From NCBI RefSeq assembly GCF_000758705.1, contig NZ_CP009287.1, forward strand, positions 992,001 to 1,056,000: a stretch of 64,000 nt of DNA, in the 5' to 3' direction. Source of the stretch: Paenibacillus graminis. GTDB lineage: Bacteria; Bacillota; Bacilli; Paenibacillales; Paenibacillaceae. Below are positions 8,084-16,931 of this stretch, piece after piece; the first letter of the stretch is position 1; each line of letters opens with the position of its first letter. The notes under the pieces were generated by a model, which saw only the letters and a program-made list of their open reading frames with translations, ran no database searches and was not told the DNA's origin. Made by a program: the position numbers and the translations under genes.

Positions 8084-9859
8084 TCAAGCTTCCATCTTCT
8101 GCGCTGTATAGAGCCTGTGGTAAAGGCCCTGGCGTGCAATCAGCTCCTCATGCGAGCCGCTTTCGGCAATGCCTTTGTTCGAGACATACATGATGCGGTC
8201 GCAGTTCTTAACGGTGGAGAGCCGGTGCGCGATGATGAAGGAAGTACGCCCCTTGAGCAGTTCGTTTAAGCCTTTCTGCAGCAGACGTTCTGTCTTCGCA
8301 TCAATGGACGAAGTGGCTTCGTCCAGGATGAGAATCCGCGGGTCGGCCAGAAGGGTTCTGGCAAAAGAAATGAGCTGCCGCTGTCCCTGTGACAGCTTGG
8401 AGCCGCGCTCATTGACCTCGGTCAGGTAACCCTGATCAAATTCACGGATGAAATCGTCGGCACAGACTGCCTTGGCGGCGGCAATGACCTCTTCCTCTGT
8501 AGCATCGAGCTTCCCGTAGCGGATATTGTCCAGAATGGTACCGGAGAAAATGAAGCTGTCCTGAAGCATAATCCCCATTTGGCTGCGCAGGGACTTCAGC
8601 GTAATCTCCGAGATATCCTGGCCGTCAATTAGAATTCTGCCCCTGGTCAGGTCATAGAAGCGCGAGATCAGATTGACGACGGTTGTTTTGCCTGCGCCTG
8701 TCGGTCCTACCAGGGCAATGCTCTCCCCGGGCTTAACATCGAAGGAGATATTCTCCAGGATGTTGAGCCCCGGATCATAGGCGAAGGTTACATTGTCAAA
8801 AGTAACCCGGCCTTGAACGGACGGAAGCTCCCGCGCACCCGGAATATCACTGACAGTAACCGGTTCATCCAGCGTTTCAAAGATGCGCTCCAGGTAGGCT
8901 ACAGCATTGATGAAGCTGTTATACAGGTTCGACAGATTCAGAATCGGCTGCCAGAAGCGGGCGGCGTAGCTGCTCATGGCCAGAATGACACCAAGGGTTG
9001 CATCCACGGGGTCCAGAGTCAGCAGTCCCACAAGGAAAATCAGAGCCGTAACGATGGTGGAAAGGTTGTCTACCGAAAAAGGAATCAGCATGTTATAAGA
9101 CACCGCCCGCATCCATTCCTTGCGGAAGTTGCCGGCCAGGCGTGTGAAAATCCCTGCATTCTGCTGCTCGCGGGAAAAAATTTGGGTCACACCAATACCG
9201 GTGATGCTCTCCTGCATGTAGGCGTTCAGATTGGAGCTTTTATTGGACACGGCCTGCCATGCGCGCCGCTGCCGGGTTTTGATCAGCAGCATGATGCCGA
9301 AGAAAACAGGCAGTCCGGCAAGAATGACGAAGGACAGCCTTACATCCACAGCGAACATAAATGCGGCGATAAAGATTAAATTGACAATTTCCAGAATAAA
9401 GTTGATGATCCCGTTCGATAACACATCCGAAACGGAGTTGACATAGTTTACGACCCGGATCAGAATCTTGCCCTGCGGACGGTCGTCGTAGTATTTAAAG
9501 GGAAGCTGCTGCAAATGCGCAAACAAATCTGTACGGATGTCAAAAATAATATCCTGTCCGACGCTTGTCATGATGCGCGAGCGGATGGTAGCGAGAATGA
9601 CGCTGACCACAATGGTCAGCAGCATCAGCAGCGACCAGCCAAGCAAGGCCAGCTTCTCCTTGGAGGGAATGGTAACGTCAACGACATGCTGTATGATTAG
9701 CGGCGCCGACAAGGCGATGGCTGCCGAAAGAGCGCTTAGGATAAACGCGATAATCATCGGTTTCTTTTTCCGCTTGATATAGATCATTGCCCGGCGGAAA
9801 TGCCTGATGTCAAAAGGCGATTCCAGATTCTCGTCGACGTCGAATTTATTTCTGGCCAT
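8084..9859 (-). CDS. ABC exporter half-transporter (catalytic-site subunit)
   Basis: A 591-residue membrane-ATPase fusion. Six membrane helices fill residues 1-320. The nucleotide-binding domain (about 345-585) has Walker A GPTGAGKTT, Q loop MLQDSFIFSGT, Walker B ILILDEATS with the catalytic Glu, and H loop IAHRLST. The ABC signature is LSQGQ instead of LSGGQ. Together with the degenerate partner encoded upstream this is the arrangement of heterodimeric multidrug exporters such as BmrC/BmrD or TM287/288. The two genes overlap by 14 bases, so co-translation and heterodimer formation are expected. The exported compound is unknown; drug or lipid export is the family expectation. Confidence 0.9.
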   Translation of the reverse strand: MARNKFDVDENLESPFDIRHFRRAMIYIKRKKKPMIIAFILSALSAAIALSAPLIIQHVVDVTIPSKEKLALLGWSLLMLLTIVVSVILATIRSRIMTSVGQDIIFDIRTDLFAHLQQLPFKYYDDRPQGKILIRVVNYVNSVSDVLSNGIINFILEIVNLIFIAAFMFAVDVRLSFVILAGLPVFFGIMLLIKTRQRRAWQAVSNKSSNLNAYMQESITGIGVTQIFSREQQNAGIFTRLAGNFRKEWMRAVSYNMLIPFSVDNLSTIVTALIFLVGLLTLDPVDATLGVILAMSSYAARFWQPILNLSNLYNSFINAVAYLERIFETLDEPVTVSDIPGARELPSVQGRVTFDNVTFAYDPGLNILENISFDVKPGESIALVGPTGAGKTTVVNLISRFYDLTRGRILIDGQDISEITLKSLRSQMGIMLQDSFIFSGTILDNIRYGKLDATEEEVIAAAKAVCADDFIREFDQGYLTEVNERGSKLSQGQRQLISFARTLLADPRILILDEATSSIDAKTERLLQKGLNELLKGRTSFIIAHRLSTVKNCDRIMYVSNKGIAESGSHEELIARQGLYHRLYTAQKMEA

Positions 9860-11621
9860 GAGCCATCACCTGCCTTCCAATACCCTCGTTCTGCAGCATA
9901 AACACATCGTAATAATAACCCCGCTTAGCCAGCAGCTCGGCATGGGTGCCTTCTTCGATCAGCCGTCCGTTATCCAGAATCAGGATGCGGTCAGCCTCTG
10001 CCGTAGTGGATACCCGCTGCGCAATAATCAGCTTCGTGCAGGGATAATCCAGCCCGCGCAGACTGTTCTGAATGTGCTCCTCAGTCTCCAAATCGACGGC
10101 AGAGGTAGTATCATCCAGAATCAGGATGGAACGGTGGACCGCCAGGGCGCGTGCGAGCGCGATACGCTGCTTCTGGCCGCCTGACAGGCCGACCCCGCGT
10201 TCTCCGACCACCGTGTCATAGCCTTCAGGCATTTTGACTATGAAATCGTGGGCGGCTGCAAGCCCGGCATAGGCCACAACCTCTTCTTCCGGTAGCTCAG
10301 GGTCGCCATAGGCGATGTTTCCGTCGATAGTGTCGGAGAACAGGAGAACATCCTGGGTGGCCATCCCGATGTTGCCGCGCAGCTCGTCAAGCTCCAGCTC
10401 GCGGACATCAATCCCGTCTACCAGCACACGTCCGCCGGATACATCATAGAAGCGCGGAATCAGATTAATCAGTGTTGTTTTCCCTGCTCCGGTTGAGCCC
10501 ATAATGGCAATCGTTTCGCCGGGTTCCACCGTAAAGCTGACATCGTCGAGTACTGTAGCGCTGTCATATTTGAAGGTGACATGCTCGAACGTGAGCCGGC
10601 CCTCGTAACGCCGCTTGGTCGTGGCCTGATGCTCATTGACAATAGCCGGCCGGGCGTAATAGATTTCGACGATCTTAGTCAAGCTGGCAAAAAAACGCTG
10701 AATGTCGTTGATAATGATGCCGATGTTGCGCATCGGGTTCGATACAGCCCAGACGAGCGAAGAAAAGGCTGCGAATTCACCAAAGGTGATCCGGCCTTCC
10801 ATCAGGTACAGCCCGCCCGCCAGCATCAGAATAACGTTGAAGGCCTGAGCGAAGGTTTCGAGATAAGGAAAGTAATCAAGCCACACAAGTGCGGCTTTTT
10901 TATTCGCTGTCGAGTAGTTGACGTTCTTTTCCGTGAATTTCTCGATTTCGTACGCTTCGCGGGCAAAAGCCTTGACCACCCGGTTGCCGGAAATGTTCTC
11001 CTGTGTGGTTGTATTGAGCTGGGACAGCCGCTCGCGGAGATCCACATACATGGGGCGGACATGCTTGGCAAATATGTAGGCCACGACAAAAATAAGCGGG
11101 GACAGGGTAAGCATCCATAACGTCAGGCCGGTATCGATACTGAAGAAATAGATCACGGCCGCCGCAAAAATCGTAAATGATTCAATGATCGTTTTGAAAA
11201 TCCACGCCATTGAGTGGCGGACCATGTCCAGATCCCCTGTCATCTTGGTCATGAGGTCGCCGGTGCGGTTATGATCGTAATATTCCCTGTCCTGCCCTTG
11301 AATCTTGTTGTACAGATAAATACGGATACGGTACAGCATGTTCTGGGAAGACCGCTCATACTGCATGGTCGTAAAATAGGCCAGACCTGTGCGCAGCAGC
11401 GAAAAGCCGATCATTCCCAGACAGAGTGCGATGAGCAGCCCCCGTTTGTCCGTCAGATTCTGCACGGCATTGTCTCCGGCAATAAACGTATCCACAATAC
11501 GCTGGCTGAGGTACGGATTCACAATCGTCAGAGAGGAGCCAACCACCGATAGGCATAGCGCCAGAATGTACCGCGCCCGGTTTCCCTCCAGATTCTGCCA
11601 CAGCCATTTTAGTTCAAACAT
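9846..11621 (-). CDS. ABC exporter half-transporter (degenerate-site subunit)
   Basis: About 591 residues from the preferred ATG at 11621 (MFELKWLWQNL), which follows AGGTGA at 6 bases; the frame is open to a GTG at 11651. Six membrane helices precede the ATPase domain, which has Walker A GSTGAGKTT and signature LSGGQKQR. Walker B reads ILILDDTTS (Asp replaces the catalytic Glu) and the H loop reads IAQRVST (Gln replaces His). This subunit therefore supplies the degenerate ATP site, which pairs with the LSQGQ signature of the other subunit. It is the first gene of the two-gene operon. It could be named after BmrC or YfiB homologues, but sequence alone does not decide which. Confidence 0.9.
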   Translation of the reverse strand: MFELKWLWQNLEGNRARYILALCLSVVGSSLTIVNPYLSQRIVDTFIAGDNAVQNLTDKRGLLIALCLGMIGFSLLRTGLAYFTTMQYERSSQNMLYRIRIYLYNKIQGQDREYYDHNRTGDLMTKMTGDLDMVRHSMAWIFKTIIESFTIFAAAVIYFFSIDTGLTLWMLTLSPLIFVVAYIFAKHVRPMYVDLRERLSQLNTTTQENISGNRVVKAFAREAYEIEKFTEKNVNYSTANKKAALVWLDYFPYLETFAQAFNVILMLAGGLYLMEGRITFGEFAAFSSLVWAVSNPMRNIGIIINDIQRFFASLTKIVEIYYARPAIVNEHQATTKRRYEGRLTFEHVTFKYDSATVLDDVSFTVEPGETIAIMGSTGAGKTTLINLIPRFYDVSGGRVLVDGIDVRELELDELRGNIGMATQDVLLFSDTIDGNIAYGDPELPEEEVVAYAGLAAAHDFIVKMPEGYDTVVGERGVGLSGGQKQRIALARALAVHRSILILDDTTSAVDLETEEHIQNSLRGLDYPCTKLIIAQRVSTTAEADRILILDNGRLIEEGTHAELLAKRGYYYDVFMLQNEGIGRQVMAHGQK

Positions 11622-11773
11622 CTGATCACCTGTTTCTGCGTGTTCTTTCACCCTGCCATACAGGAAGGAGTGAACAAATCAACGTGATTATATCACTTAC
11701 AGGCAGCCAGCAACTGGAATTCCAATATTTTTTGTTACAATCGATTGAACTTTTGAATGCGTAACCATAGTTG

Positions 11774-12760
11774 TCAGCCAGAGGAAGAAGCCGCTGCAGC
11801 CGATGCCGCAGCAGCAGCGGCAATGGCGGCCTGCTGTGCGATTACAATGTTAGTAATACTGGTCGAGAGCGTCGTGGTGACTACACCGCTTTTGGTTTCA
11901 TCTACATAGTTGAAGGCCACCAGGGCAGCCGACAGCAGCAGCAGCTCCTGCTTCGTAACGGACCAATTGCCGAAGCCTTTTTGAGTACGCAAAAATTCAT
12001 AAGTTTCTGACACATCATTCACGATGTCTTCTTGAACGCAGGGCAGCAGCGACAGCACGCCGAGCGAGGATAAGGTATATTCTTTATCCATCCGTAGGAC
12101 TCTTGCCCGGAAGGCATCCCGAAGGGCAAGCACGCGGGACGCTGTTTCTGAAGCATTGTCCCCAACCACCAGCACCTGTGTCAGCGCCTGCACGCTGTTT
12201 CCGGACAGAAACTCAGGTTTGAGTGCAGCATAAAGCTCCTCCATGCGCAGAAGTCCGCTCTCAACAGGAATACCGGAAAGGCCGAGCAGGGCAGCAAAGA
12301 TATAGTCGTCCCGTCCTGTAAGGAAAGGATGTCTGGCTTTCATGCCGTCATAGAATGCTTTTGCCCGTTCTACTGTCTGCAGGTATTGATCCGATGCTGT
12401 ATTCACAGCAATCTGATAGGCGGCAATTACAAGATAATCTGATCCTCTGAACTTGGCGTCCTTAAGCAGCTCATAGACAGCCAATGTGTCCACCAGCTGC
12501 TTCTCGTGATTAGCAGACAGGGAGAGCAGGGCAGCAAGGCCAATTGCGGAAGTGCCCCGAAAGGAAGAAAAACCTCCGGTATGCTCCTTAATCAGCTCAT
12601 GGCTGGAGCGGATTGCATCGCAATCGGCTATTTTGTTCCCGGCAGTATACAGCAATGCCGCCAGGCGGTTGACCTGCGCATTTTTCCAGGCAAAATCTTT
12701 TTTGACCCTCTGTGCATTTTCAGCAAACAATTCCAGTCTGGCTGTGTAGGACTCTTTCAT
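11774..12760 (-). CDS. DUF4003-like cytoplasmic protein with Ala-rich tail
   Basis: A 328-residue all-helical protein, recognised as DUF4003-like by its length, the start MKESYTARLELFAENAQ, and the internal LTGRDDYIFAALLGLSG and LSGNSVQALTQVLVVG stretches. The last ~25 residues are almost only Ala and Ser. No enzymatic motif is visible and the function is unknown. AAGGAGGG lies 6 bases before the ATG. It is transcribed divergently from the membrane glycosyltransferase-like gene, and ends about 150 bases from the ABC exporter start. Confidence 0.7.
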   Translation of the reverse strand: MKESYTARLELFAENAQRVKKDFAWKNAQVNRLAALLYTAGNKIADCDAIRSSHELIKEHTGGFSSFRGTSAIGLAALLSLSANHEKQLVDTLAVYELLKDAKFRGSDYLVIAAYQIAVNTASDQYLQTVERAKAFYDGMKARHPFLTGRDDYIFAALLGLSGIPVESGLLRMEELYAALKPEFLSGNSVQALTQVLVVGDNASETASRVLALRDAFRARVLRMDKEYTLSSLGVLSLLPCVQEDIVNDVSETYEFLRTQKGFGNWSVTKQELLLLSAALVAFNYVDETKSGVVTTTLSTSITNIVIAQQAAIAAAAAASAAAASSSG

Positions 12761-12943
12761 GGGATACCCTCCTTAATCGGCTGTATTGAACATCATATCA
12801 TCTCTTACGTAAGTTCCTTCTTCGCCGTTCCTGTTCATTCCTGCGTAATTTTCATCAAATTTTCAGATTGGACCCTTATACTGCTGTTAAATAGTCAGGC
12901 ATGTGATGATCCGAACGAAGCACTGCCGTATGGAGGTTTGTCC

Positions 12944-14497
12944 ATGGTAAAGGGAATCCAACGAACACTGTATGTGATATTGGCTTTTTTCATCGGGCTT
13001 TTTATTGCTTCGTCTTTTTTTCTCCGGGCGGAGTATAACTATTTCGCTTACGGCGACACACCGGTTCTGGAAAAGCAAAACCTGCTTCTTTTTATTGTGC
13101 TGATCGCCGCCGTCCTCGCCTTAAGCGCCGTTCTGTACAGAATGTGCCTGAAGCTGGATAAGTACAGCCCCAGGATTGTTATTCCGGCTACGCTGCTTTT
13201 GTCTTCGGCTATCCAGATCGTAATCATCTTCCTGTTCACCCGCTTGCCGACGGATGATTCACAGACGGTGCTGTCGCTGGCCAGGGATATGCTGTACCGG
13301 AACGATTACTCCTCCTTTGACACCAGTGGTTATCTTCACATGTTCCCGTTCCAATTCTCAATCGTCCTGTACTTGAAGACGCTGCTGTACCTGTTCCCGG
13401 ATAATTATCTGGTGATCAAAAGCTTCAATATCCTGTTTTCGCTCATCACTACACTGATGATCTACTTGCTGTACAAAGAGCTCAACACTACATCCAAGCG
13501 GCAGGACTATGGGGTCCTGGTCTTTGCTGCCACTTACCTTCCTTCGTTGTTCATGAGTAATCTCATCTATAATGATGTGATTGCTACCGCTTTTCTGACC
13601 AGTGCATTATATTTTGCGGTAAGATTTATCAGAACTACTTCATTTAAAGATATCGTGTTTGCAGCCATTCTGCTGGCGGCCGGGAATTATTTCCGCAGCA
13701 TCGGCGTTATTTTTCTGATAACGGTTCTGCTTACCCTTCTATTTCATATGCGGACTCTCGGACTCCAAAAATTCATCATCTCAGTGCTCCTAACGGCTCT
13801 GCTGTTCAATGTTCCGGGCTGGACGCAAAATGCTGTGCTGCAGGGAACGCATGCCGTGGAGGAGTCCGTCAACCAAAATTCAGCACCTGTCTACATGTGG
13901 CTCAACATGGGGGTCAACCTGGAGACGTTCGGGTTCTGGGACAACCGGGAGAGCTACAGCATCTATCAGCAGGATGCGGGCTATAACAAGGCGGAGAGCA
14001 CCAGGCTGTTCAAGGCGTCGATTGCCGATAAGCTCTCCGGGGCCACCGTAGGCGAATTAGTGAATATGTATTATAAAAAGCTCATATGGACCTGGACGGA
14101 AGGCACGTACCAGATGGAGAGATATGGTATAGGAAATGACAGTTCGTCCGGCAGCGGAGGCAGAATGGGCTTTGTCCTGGACCGCTATGTCTACCCTACA
14201 TTTGCTTCGGACTGGTTCAAGGGAGATTCGAATGCCAGAAGCGGGCTGCTCTGGATGCTGTATGTCCTGAATATCCTGATGTATGCCTGTATTCTCGTGC
14301 GGTTAATCGGTGGCATAAAAGCAAAACGGTATGCGGAAACCCCGCTGATTCTGGTCATTCTGGGGTTCATCGGATTCTATTTGTTATGGGAGATCAAATC
14401 CCGCTACATTTACCCGGTGTATCCGCTGCTGATCGTATTTTCCTATATGGGATTTAAGGACGTATATGATTATACGTTGGGAAAGAGGGGGGCTTAG
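12944..14497 (+). CDS. GT39/ArnT-like polytopic membrane glycosyltransferase-like protein
   Basis: 517 residues with about 12 membrane helices. The first loop carries DDSQTVLSLARDML (residues ~105-120), which resembles the acidic first-loop motif of GT39/PMT-type transferases that use lipid-linked sugars. The C terminus has YLLWEIKSRYIYPVYPLLIV, a pattern common in that clan. The open frame extends far upstream (to 12506), but GGAGG at 12933 lies 8 bases before the ATG at 12944, which starts MVKGIQRTLYVILAFFIGL; the upstream part is antisense to the divergent gene. It probably glycosylates a cell-surface acceptor. The next gene begins 1 base after its stop and encodes a lipoprotein. Confidence 0.72.
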   Translation: MVKGIQRTLYVILAFFIGLFIASSFFLRAEYNYFAYGDTPVLEKQNLLLFIVLIAAVLALSAVLYRMCLKLDKYSPRIVIPATLLLSSAIQIVIIFLFTRLPTDDSQTVLSLARDMLYRNDYSSFDTSGYLHMFPFQFSIVLYLKTLLYLFPDNYLVIKSFNILFSLITTLMIYLLYKELNTTSKRQDYGVLVFAATYLPSLFMSNLIYNDVIATAFLTSALYFAVRFIRTTSFKDIVFAAILLAAGNYFRSIGVIFLITVLLTLLFHMRTLGLQKFIISVLLTALLFNVPGWTQNAVLQGTHAVEESVNQNSAPVYMWLNMGVNLETFGFWDNRESYSIYQQDAGYNKAESTRLFKASIADKLSGATVGELVNMYYKKLIWTWTEGTYQMERYGIGNDSSSGSGGRMGFVLDRYVYPTFASDWFKGDSNARSGLLWMLYVLNILMYACILVRLIGGIKAKRYAETPLILVILGFIGFYLLWEIKSRYIYPVYPLLIVFSYMGFKDVYDYTLGKRGA

Positions 14498-14498
14498 G

Positions 14499-14897
14499 AT
14501 GCGGACTCCAAAAGGGTATATCTCATTGCTGGCCGCAGTGCTCAGCTGTTCCATGCTGCTGGCCTCCTGTGACGCCATCACCTCCCAGAAAATTACGGAT
14601 ACAGACTCCGGCTCCAGGATGAACGGATTTCCGGGAAGAAATGGCGGCATGAACTTTAACGGTGGAGGCAGAGGCAACGGAAACGGCGGCTTTCCCGAGA
14701 TGAATGACGGGACGCAAAGGAACGGCGGCTTACCGGGCATGAATGAAGGGAGCCAAAGGGATGGCGGCTTACCGGGCATGAATGGCGGAACGCAAAGGGA
14801 TGGAGGTCAAGGGACAGGCAGCAGTCAGGGAACTGGCAGCGGCCAAGGGACGGACGGCGGTCAAGGACCTGACGGCGGGTCCAGTGGCACAAGATGA
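14499..14897 (+). CDS. Gly/Asn-rich repeat lipoprotein
   Basis: A 132-residue predicted lipoprotein. It has a signal segment with lipobox LLASC (Cys ~25), then a low-complexity Gly/Asn/Gln-rich tail. The tail contains three 13-residue repeats of the form xMNxGxQRxGGLP (39-bp DNA repeats, about 14698-14815) and a GTGSGQGTDGGQ-type end. The ATG at 14499 follows a GGGGGG-rich site within the end of the membrane glycosyltransferase-like gene, so the two are co-transcribed. A spacer or wall-penetrating role is possible. The last 37 bases overlap the end of the convergent ClbS-like gene. Confidence 0.75.
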   Translation: MRTPKGYISLLAAVLSCSMLLASCDAITSQKITDTDSGSRMNGFPGRNGGMNFNGGGRGNGNGGFPEMNDGTQRNGGLPGMNEGSQRDGGLPGMNGGTQRDGGQGTGSSQGTGSGQGTDGGQGPDGGSSGTR

Positions 14898-15406
14898 AGG
14901 TTTTTCTTCCACTTTCTGATTTTGGCCCGGAAGCTTGAGAACGGGGCCGCCGAATTGATATGAATCCACCGGGCCATCGGCCAGTTCTCCTTGCTGCCTG
15001 TCCATTTGCGGATTCCCTGAATGAACAGCTCTTCTTCCGTCAGCGCGCCCACCCAATCCAGCCACTGCTGTTCCTTGAGCCGGAATAAATCCCGCAGCTC
15101 GAGGAGGGATAACGCTGCATATTGGTCATAAAAGGATTGATACAATCCGCCGAGCTGGTTCCACTTGTAACCGGGCGCTGGCATTTGTACCTCCCGGCCT
15201 TCCCGCTCATCCTTGTCCCAACCCATCACAAGCTGAAGCCAGCCCAGCTGGTAGGCGATAATCTCGGCGGGCGTTTTGTCCACCCCGGGGAGCCTCACAT
15301 CTTTTTGACTCGTATCGACGTCTTCAAATTCCGCATCCAGCAGCACATACTTGCTGTGGATGGCCTCCAATAAATCCTTCTTGGACGAATATTCATAGCT
15401 CGCCAT
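14861..15406 (-). CDS. ClbS/DfsB-family four-helix protein
   Basis: A 181-residue protein of the ClbS/DfsB (DUF1706) family, named for the colibactin self-resistance hydrolase ClbS. It starts MASYEYSSKKDLLEAIHSKY and has LPGVDKTPAEIIAYQLGWL and MPAPGYKWNQLGGLYQSFY in the family order. The C-terminal helix ends near AKIRKWKK, and the last ~15 residues (including LVPLDPPSGP) look like an extension read into the neighbouring lipoprotein gene. GAGGTG lies upstream of the ATG. It may protect from an electrophile or DNA-damaging compound; most family members are uncharacterised. Confidence 0.82.
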   Translation of the reverse strand: MASYEYSSKKDLLEAIHSKYVLLDAEFEDVDTSQKDVRLPGVDKTPAEIIAYQLGWLQLVMGWDKDEREGREVQMPAPGYKWNQLGGLYQSFYDQYAALSLLELRDLFRLKEQQWLDWVGALTEEELFIQGIRKWTGSKENWPMARWIHINSAAPFSSFRAKIRKWKKNLHLVPLDPPSGP

Positions 15407-15502
15407 AGCGGTGCACCTCGTTTTTATTTTTGTTATATCATAGAGCAGTGACAGCTGTATGTCATATTTCTTGGTTTATCCTATAACCCGTATATAATTA
15501 TT

Positions 15503-15681
15503 TTTACTTTATAAAACGTATTATGGTATAGTGTGGGTAGAAAAGACGTACAATGCAAAGAGAGCCGTGCGGCTAACACGACTCTCGGAGCAATAGCCGC
15601 TTTTAAGGGCGGCGGCTTTTAAAAGGCTTACCTACCGAAATAGGACCGCTACCTTTGACCAGGGCGGCCTATTTCTTTTTG
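15503..15681 (+). ncRNA. Candidate type I antitoxin RNA (antisense to toxin mRNA)
   Basis: A TTTACT / 18 bases / TATAGT promoter (15503-15532) is followed by a non-coding stretch of about 140 bases. It has three stem-loops and ends in a terminator: TAGG-(A)-CCGC pairs with GCGGCCTA, then TTTCTTTTT at 15671-15679. The RNA would overlap the 3' half of the toxin transcript, including its stop codon. This is the arrangement of the TxpA/RatA and Fst/RNAII-type modules. No reading frame of note lies on the plus strand. The start point is predicted, not shown. Confidence 0.6.
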
Positions 15682-15752
15682 TGGAAAGAAAGAATCAGCA
15701 CAACCAGAGTCGCGAATGAAATCATCAGCGTCAATGCTTGGTATACCTCCAC
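15669..15752 (-). CDS. Hol-Tox family type I toxin peptide, 27 aa
   Basis: A 27-residue peptide that starts at GTG (15752) 8 bases after GGGAGG. It reads MEVYQALTLMISFATLVVL followed by ILSFHKKK. It has one membrane helix with a short charged N terminus and a basic tail, as in the putative holin-like toxin (Hol_Tox) family of Firmicutes. The toxin would insert in the membrane. Its mRNA probably ends at the hairpin GAGAGTCGTG/CACGGCTCTC (15560-15586, minus strand) followed by TTT. A TATAAT box on the minus strand at 15816-15821 is the likely -10. A further in-frame GTG at 15761 is too close to the ribosome site to be used. Confidence 0.8.
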   Translation of the reverse strand: MEVYQALTLMISFATLVVLILSFHKKK

Positions 15753-15899
15753 AGGCTTCACCTCCCTTCCGGGAGATTAGCCGACCGCCCTTGCAAGCCT
15801 TCCATTGCTGATGTGATTATATCACGTAGTTGTACAACCTGGATATACTTACCTATTTGATGGAAAGACGTTTAGGATTCAGAATTAGAGCAGCCATGG

Positions 15900-16220
15900 C
15901 TAGATATTAAAGTCCGCAGACCCTGGTCTATCCTCATAAACAGTATAATACTCTGCGATTACGAGTCCCCCGTCTTCAACCGCGAAGGTCAGGCTCTCTT
16001 GTGTTTTTCCCTTAATACGGATTTCGTAATCGGCCGCCCAGGGGCTGGATACGCCGATGTTATAGTTCCAATTCTCTCCGCTTCTGGCGGCTTGCTCTTG
16101 CTTGAATTGTTCCTTCATGGCTGCCGAAATCATCTCATAGCGGGGATGACCGTCACGGGAGATGAGGGCATCGGCCCAGATGGAAGCAAGCTTGTTGATT
16201 GAGCCACTGCCCCCTCTATT
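15900..16220 (-). pseudogene. 5'-truncated remnant of BlaR1/M56-type C-terminal domain
   Basis: Codons for about 100 residues, including LASIWADALISRDGHPRYEM, NWNYNIGVSSPWAADYEIR and VIAEYYTVYED, resemble the extracytoplasmic C-terminal domain of Paenibacillus M56 (BlaR1-like) proteins, as I recall them. The frame runs open to an ATG at 16352, but those upstream codons are only the antisense of the ribosome site and leader of the SatA-like gene, so there is no plausible start. I read it as the tail of a deleted gene. It could instead be a small gene with an unusual start. Confidence 0.45.
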
Positions 16221-16325
16221 TACCGACCGGATTAGCCATAAATCCCTCCACAATTGAAGTAGACCTGTTTTGTCAAGCCCGGGGAGTAAGAACCTGGACT
16301 GTGAAAATAAAAGGAGGGTGTAACA

Positions 16326-16931
16326 ATGAATCAGCAAGAACCATGGAAACAACTTGAGGCAGAGTCCTCAGAGTTTCTGGATATCTCCATCCGGGAAATG
16401 ACGGCTGAGGATCTGGGCTGCTGGACGGACATGGATGATTCCTTTATCGTAGATTCGGCTCTTGTTCTCTCCTATATAGAGAATCAGTTCACATATACCG
16501 TAAAAGACATCCCAAGCTATGAGAAAAGTTACTCAGAAGAACCCACCGAGCAGGCGGATGACATAGACGATTCTGAGTACATCAATAACCCTGATCAAGT
16601 GGTTTATTTGGCTTTTGCGGAACAACAGGCGGTGGGGCGAATCGTATTGAAAAAGAATTGGAACCGTTATGCCCTTATCGACATGATTCAGGTAGACAAG
16701 CAATTCAGAAGGCATGGGATCGGCCGGCAATTGATGGAACAGGCCAGGCGCTGGGCGCTGGAGCGGGGATTACCAGGAGTGATGCTGGAAACGCAGAGTA
16801 TTAATGTGAGGGCATGCAAGTTCTATGAACGCTGCGGATTTGTAATAGGCGGGTTTGATCAATATGTGTATAAAGGAATCCCTGCCGTCAGTGGAGAGGT
16901 TGCGGTGTACTGGTATCTGCATTTTGAATAA
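16326..16931 (+). CDS. satA: SatA-like GNAT acetyltransferase (streptothricin type)
   Basis: A 201-residue GNAT enzyme resembling the Bacillus streptothricin acetyltransferase SatA. Shared landmarks are the early DSFIVDSALVLSY, the YTVKDIPSYEKSY segment, then VGRIVLKKNWNRYALIDMIQV, the acetyl-CoA loop QFRRHGIGRQLMEQA, LETQSINVRACKFYERCGF and the C-terminal AVYWYLHFE. It would acetylate the beta-lysine amine of streptothricin, giving resistance; whether that is the true substrate here is inferred. An AAAGGAGG site lies 8 bases before the ATG. The N terminus is ~15 residues longer than usual, and an acidic insertion (about residues 70-90) follows the YTVKD segment. Confidence 0.8.
   Translation: MNQQEPWKQLEAESSEFLDISIREMTAEDLGCWTDMDDSFIVDSALVLSYIENQFTYTVKDIPSYEKSYSEEPTEQADDIDDSEYINNPDQVVYLAFAEQQAVGRIVLKKNWNRYALIDMIQVDKQFRRHGIGRQLMEQARRWALERGLPGVMLETQSINVRACKFYERCGFVIGGFDQYVYKGIPAVSGEVAVYWYLHFE

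Noticed and set aside
12506..12943. N-terminal extension of the membrane glycosyltransferase-like gene
   Set aside because: It is antisense to the divergent DUF4003-like gene; a clear ribosome site marks the ATG at 12944.
14861..15406. Colibactin resistance or a colibactin-like cluster
   Set aside because: ClbS/DfsB relatives are widespread, and no polyketide/NRPS genes are present here.
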